Source: an uncultured bacterium (GTDB taxonomy: Bacteria > Verrucomicrobiota > Lentisphaeria > Victivallales > UBA1829). From it: a stretch of DNA of 64,000 bases. Shown here piece after piece: positions 63,051 to 64,000 of the stretch. Both the position numbers and the translations under genes were made by a program. The notes beneath the pieces are model-generated. The model had not been told where the DNA came from, did no database searches, and was given only the letters and a program-made list of their open reading frames with translations. Numbering within the stretch: position 1 is the first letter of the stretch; every line of letters begins with the position of its first letter. The stretch spans positions 1 through 64,000 of the forward strand of contig CASEYW010000193.1 in the NCBI GenBank assembly GCA_949292215.1. The letters are read 5' to 3'.

Positions 63051-63071
63051 ATATAAATAATTTTTTGTCAA
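63043..63071 (-). promoter_or_regulatory. Consensus sigma70 promoter of the regulator gene
   Basis: On the minus strand a perfect TTGACA (63066-63071) and a perfect TATAAT (63043-63048) have a 17-bp spacer. Confidence 0.88.
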
Positions 63072-63154
63072 TCCCCCTTTTTTTGGAAAAATGGAAAAAA
63101 AAAGAAAAAGTCCGGGACAGAAAAACTCCAGCCGGAATGGAACGAATCCTCCTG

Positions 63155-64000
63155 TCAGACAATGCTGAAGTTGTTGATGAAAACGCTTTCGGCAGCGGTT
63201 CCTTTTTCCAGGGCCTCCGCCATCGCGGATGCCGCGGCACGACCGAGAGCTTCGGCATCATATTTCATCCGTCCGAGGACACGAACCTCCGGAAACATCT
63301 CATTCCAGCCGGGAAGGAAATCCGGGGCATCACGCAGCAGGACAGCAGGACGACGGCTTTTCGGAAGCTGCATCAGCAATTCAAAAACGGAACGGTAGAC
63401 GCGGTAGCCTCCTTCCAGAATCAGAACGTCGATCTTCCGCTTGCGAATCCGTTTCAGCAGCAGGGAGGGAACCTGACGGGTCAGGAGACAATTCTCAGCA
63501 GGCATGAAAAGCCCGTATTTCTGAAAATGAGAATTCAACTTCACATCAACAAAACCGAAGTAGCCATCAATCAGCATCGGATTCCGGAATCCTTTTGCAA
63601 CAAGAAAATCGACGATTGCCGCACTCTCCAGAACAAGGTCATGCTGAACAATCGGCAGTCCGGCGATCCGGCACTCCGCTTCCTGGCGGTAATCCCGGAA
63701 CCCCGTTGCAACGACAGGAAATCCGAACTGTTTCCGGATACGGGCAAGCTCTTCAATCAGTCTCGATGCAGGATCCACGCAGATCACTCCGCTGATATTG
63801 TAGATGACCAGTTTTTCGTAGAGCTTCTCAAGCTGTCCGCTCTGAATGATATGCTGCTGATACTGAAGGGAACGCAGCTCCGCCAGAATCGCGGAAAACT
63901 CTTCCGCATGGGAAATAAAAGGAGATTCCGTGGCATCCAGAAGAATCAGTCCGATTTTTTTGCTGCTTCTCACCGGAGCAGGAATCAAGGTGCCTCCGCG
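63155..64000 (-). CDS. GntR/LacI-type regulator, N-terminus cut by window end
   Basis: The visible 281 codons are the effector-binding domain of a second GntR/LacI-type regulator, open at the right edge. The first visible residues (RGGTLIPAPVR) look like the end of a GntR wing, and then KKIGLILLDATESP starts the binding domain, with ISGVICVDPAS and RKIDVLILEGG further on. The TTG at 63988 is inside this continuous frame and need not be a start. It lies 144 nt upstream of the other regulator, whose promoter occupies that gap. Function presumably carbohydrate sensing. Confidence 0.8.
   Translation of the reverse strand, partial: RGGTLIPAPVRSSKKIGLILLDATESPFISHAEEFSAILAELRSLQYQQHIIQSGQLEKLYEKLVIYNISGVICVDPASRLIEELARIRKQFGFPVVATGFRDYRQEAECRIAGLPIVQHDLVLESAAIVDFLVAKGFRNPMLIDGYFGFVDVKLNSHFQKYGLFMPAENCLLTRQVPSLLLKRIRKRKIDVLILEGGYRVYRSVFELLMQLPKSRRPAVLLRDAPDFLPGWNEMFPEVRVLGRMKYDAEALGRAAASAMAEALEKGTAAESVFINNFSIV

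Overview
The window looks like a chromosomal segment of a Lentisphaerota bacterium (Victivallis-like). The case rests on three class III pseudopilins with the F-[TS]-L-[IL]-E-L-L-[VI]-VIAIIAIL start typical of that phylum and its relatives, on many secreted glycoside hydrolases and lectin-like proteins, and on Shine-Dalgarno-led genes with sigma70-type promoters. Taxonomy is inferred from protein character only. I see no rRNA, tRNA, CRISPR array, transposase or phage gene.

Layout. 1-266: a train of perfect hairpins closed by a strong terminator. 0.3-9 kb: two sugar-isomerase-like TIM barrels, an SGNH esterase, a GH36 alpha-galactosidase-like enzyme, a sodium:solute symporter and an AraC regulator. 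8.3-13.6 kb: a pseudopilin joined to a 1097-residue secreted clan GH-A enzyme, then a cytoplasmic GH5 enzyme. 13.7-31.7 kb: mostly housekeeping (leuCD, a GntR/LacI-type repressor, a GH43-like enzyme, an HtrA protease, an ADP-ribosylglycohydrolase, marR-thiG-thiH, recX, a peptide-type binding lipoprotein, two duplicated small lipoproteins, mutY, bioA, a DUF134/NifX-like fusion and a ROK kinase). 32-34.8 kb: a dat-ddc pair for 1,3-diaminopropane. 34.9-41.5 kb: an esterase, a PocR/AraC regulator divergent from an FAD oxidoreductase, a broken beta-propeller gene and a sialidase-like BNR protein. 41.7-53.4 kb: an operon of a small secreted protein, a 1407-residue LamG/TIM-barrel/CBM9-like protein and a pseudopilin, then a CBM9-like lipoprotein, an AraC regulator and a long GH2 beta-mannosidase-like enzyme. 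53.5-64 kb: a minus-strand cluster with a GH-like DUF5696 protein, a pseudopilin, a LamG protein and two GH71-like enzymes (one carrying a SUMF1 module), plus two GntR-type regulators, the last cut by the window end.

The common theme is glycan scavenging. Transcription factors (AraC, PocR/AraC, GntR/LacI) sit beside hydrolase clusters; secreted enzymes attack polymers; cytoplasmic GH5, GH36, GH43-like and GH2 enzymes, isomerases and a ROK kinase would process imported sugars. A recurring design stands out: each of the three clusters with large secreted hydrolases or LamG proteins carries one pseudopilin gene directly abutting or overlapping a neighbouring enzyme gene, which hints at substrate-specific surface or secretion machinery.
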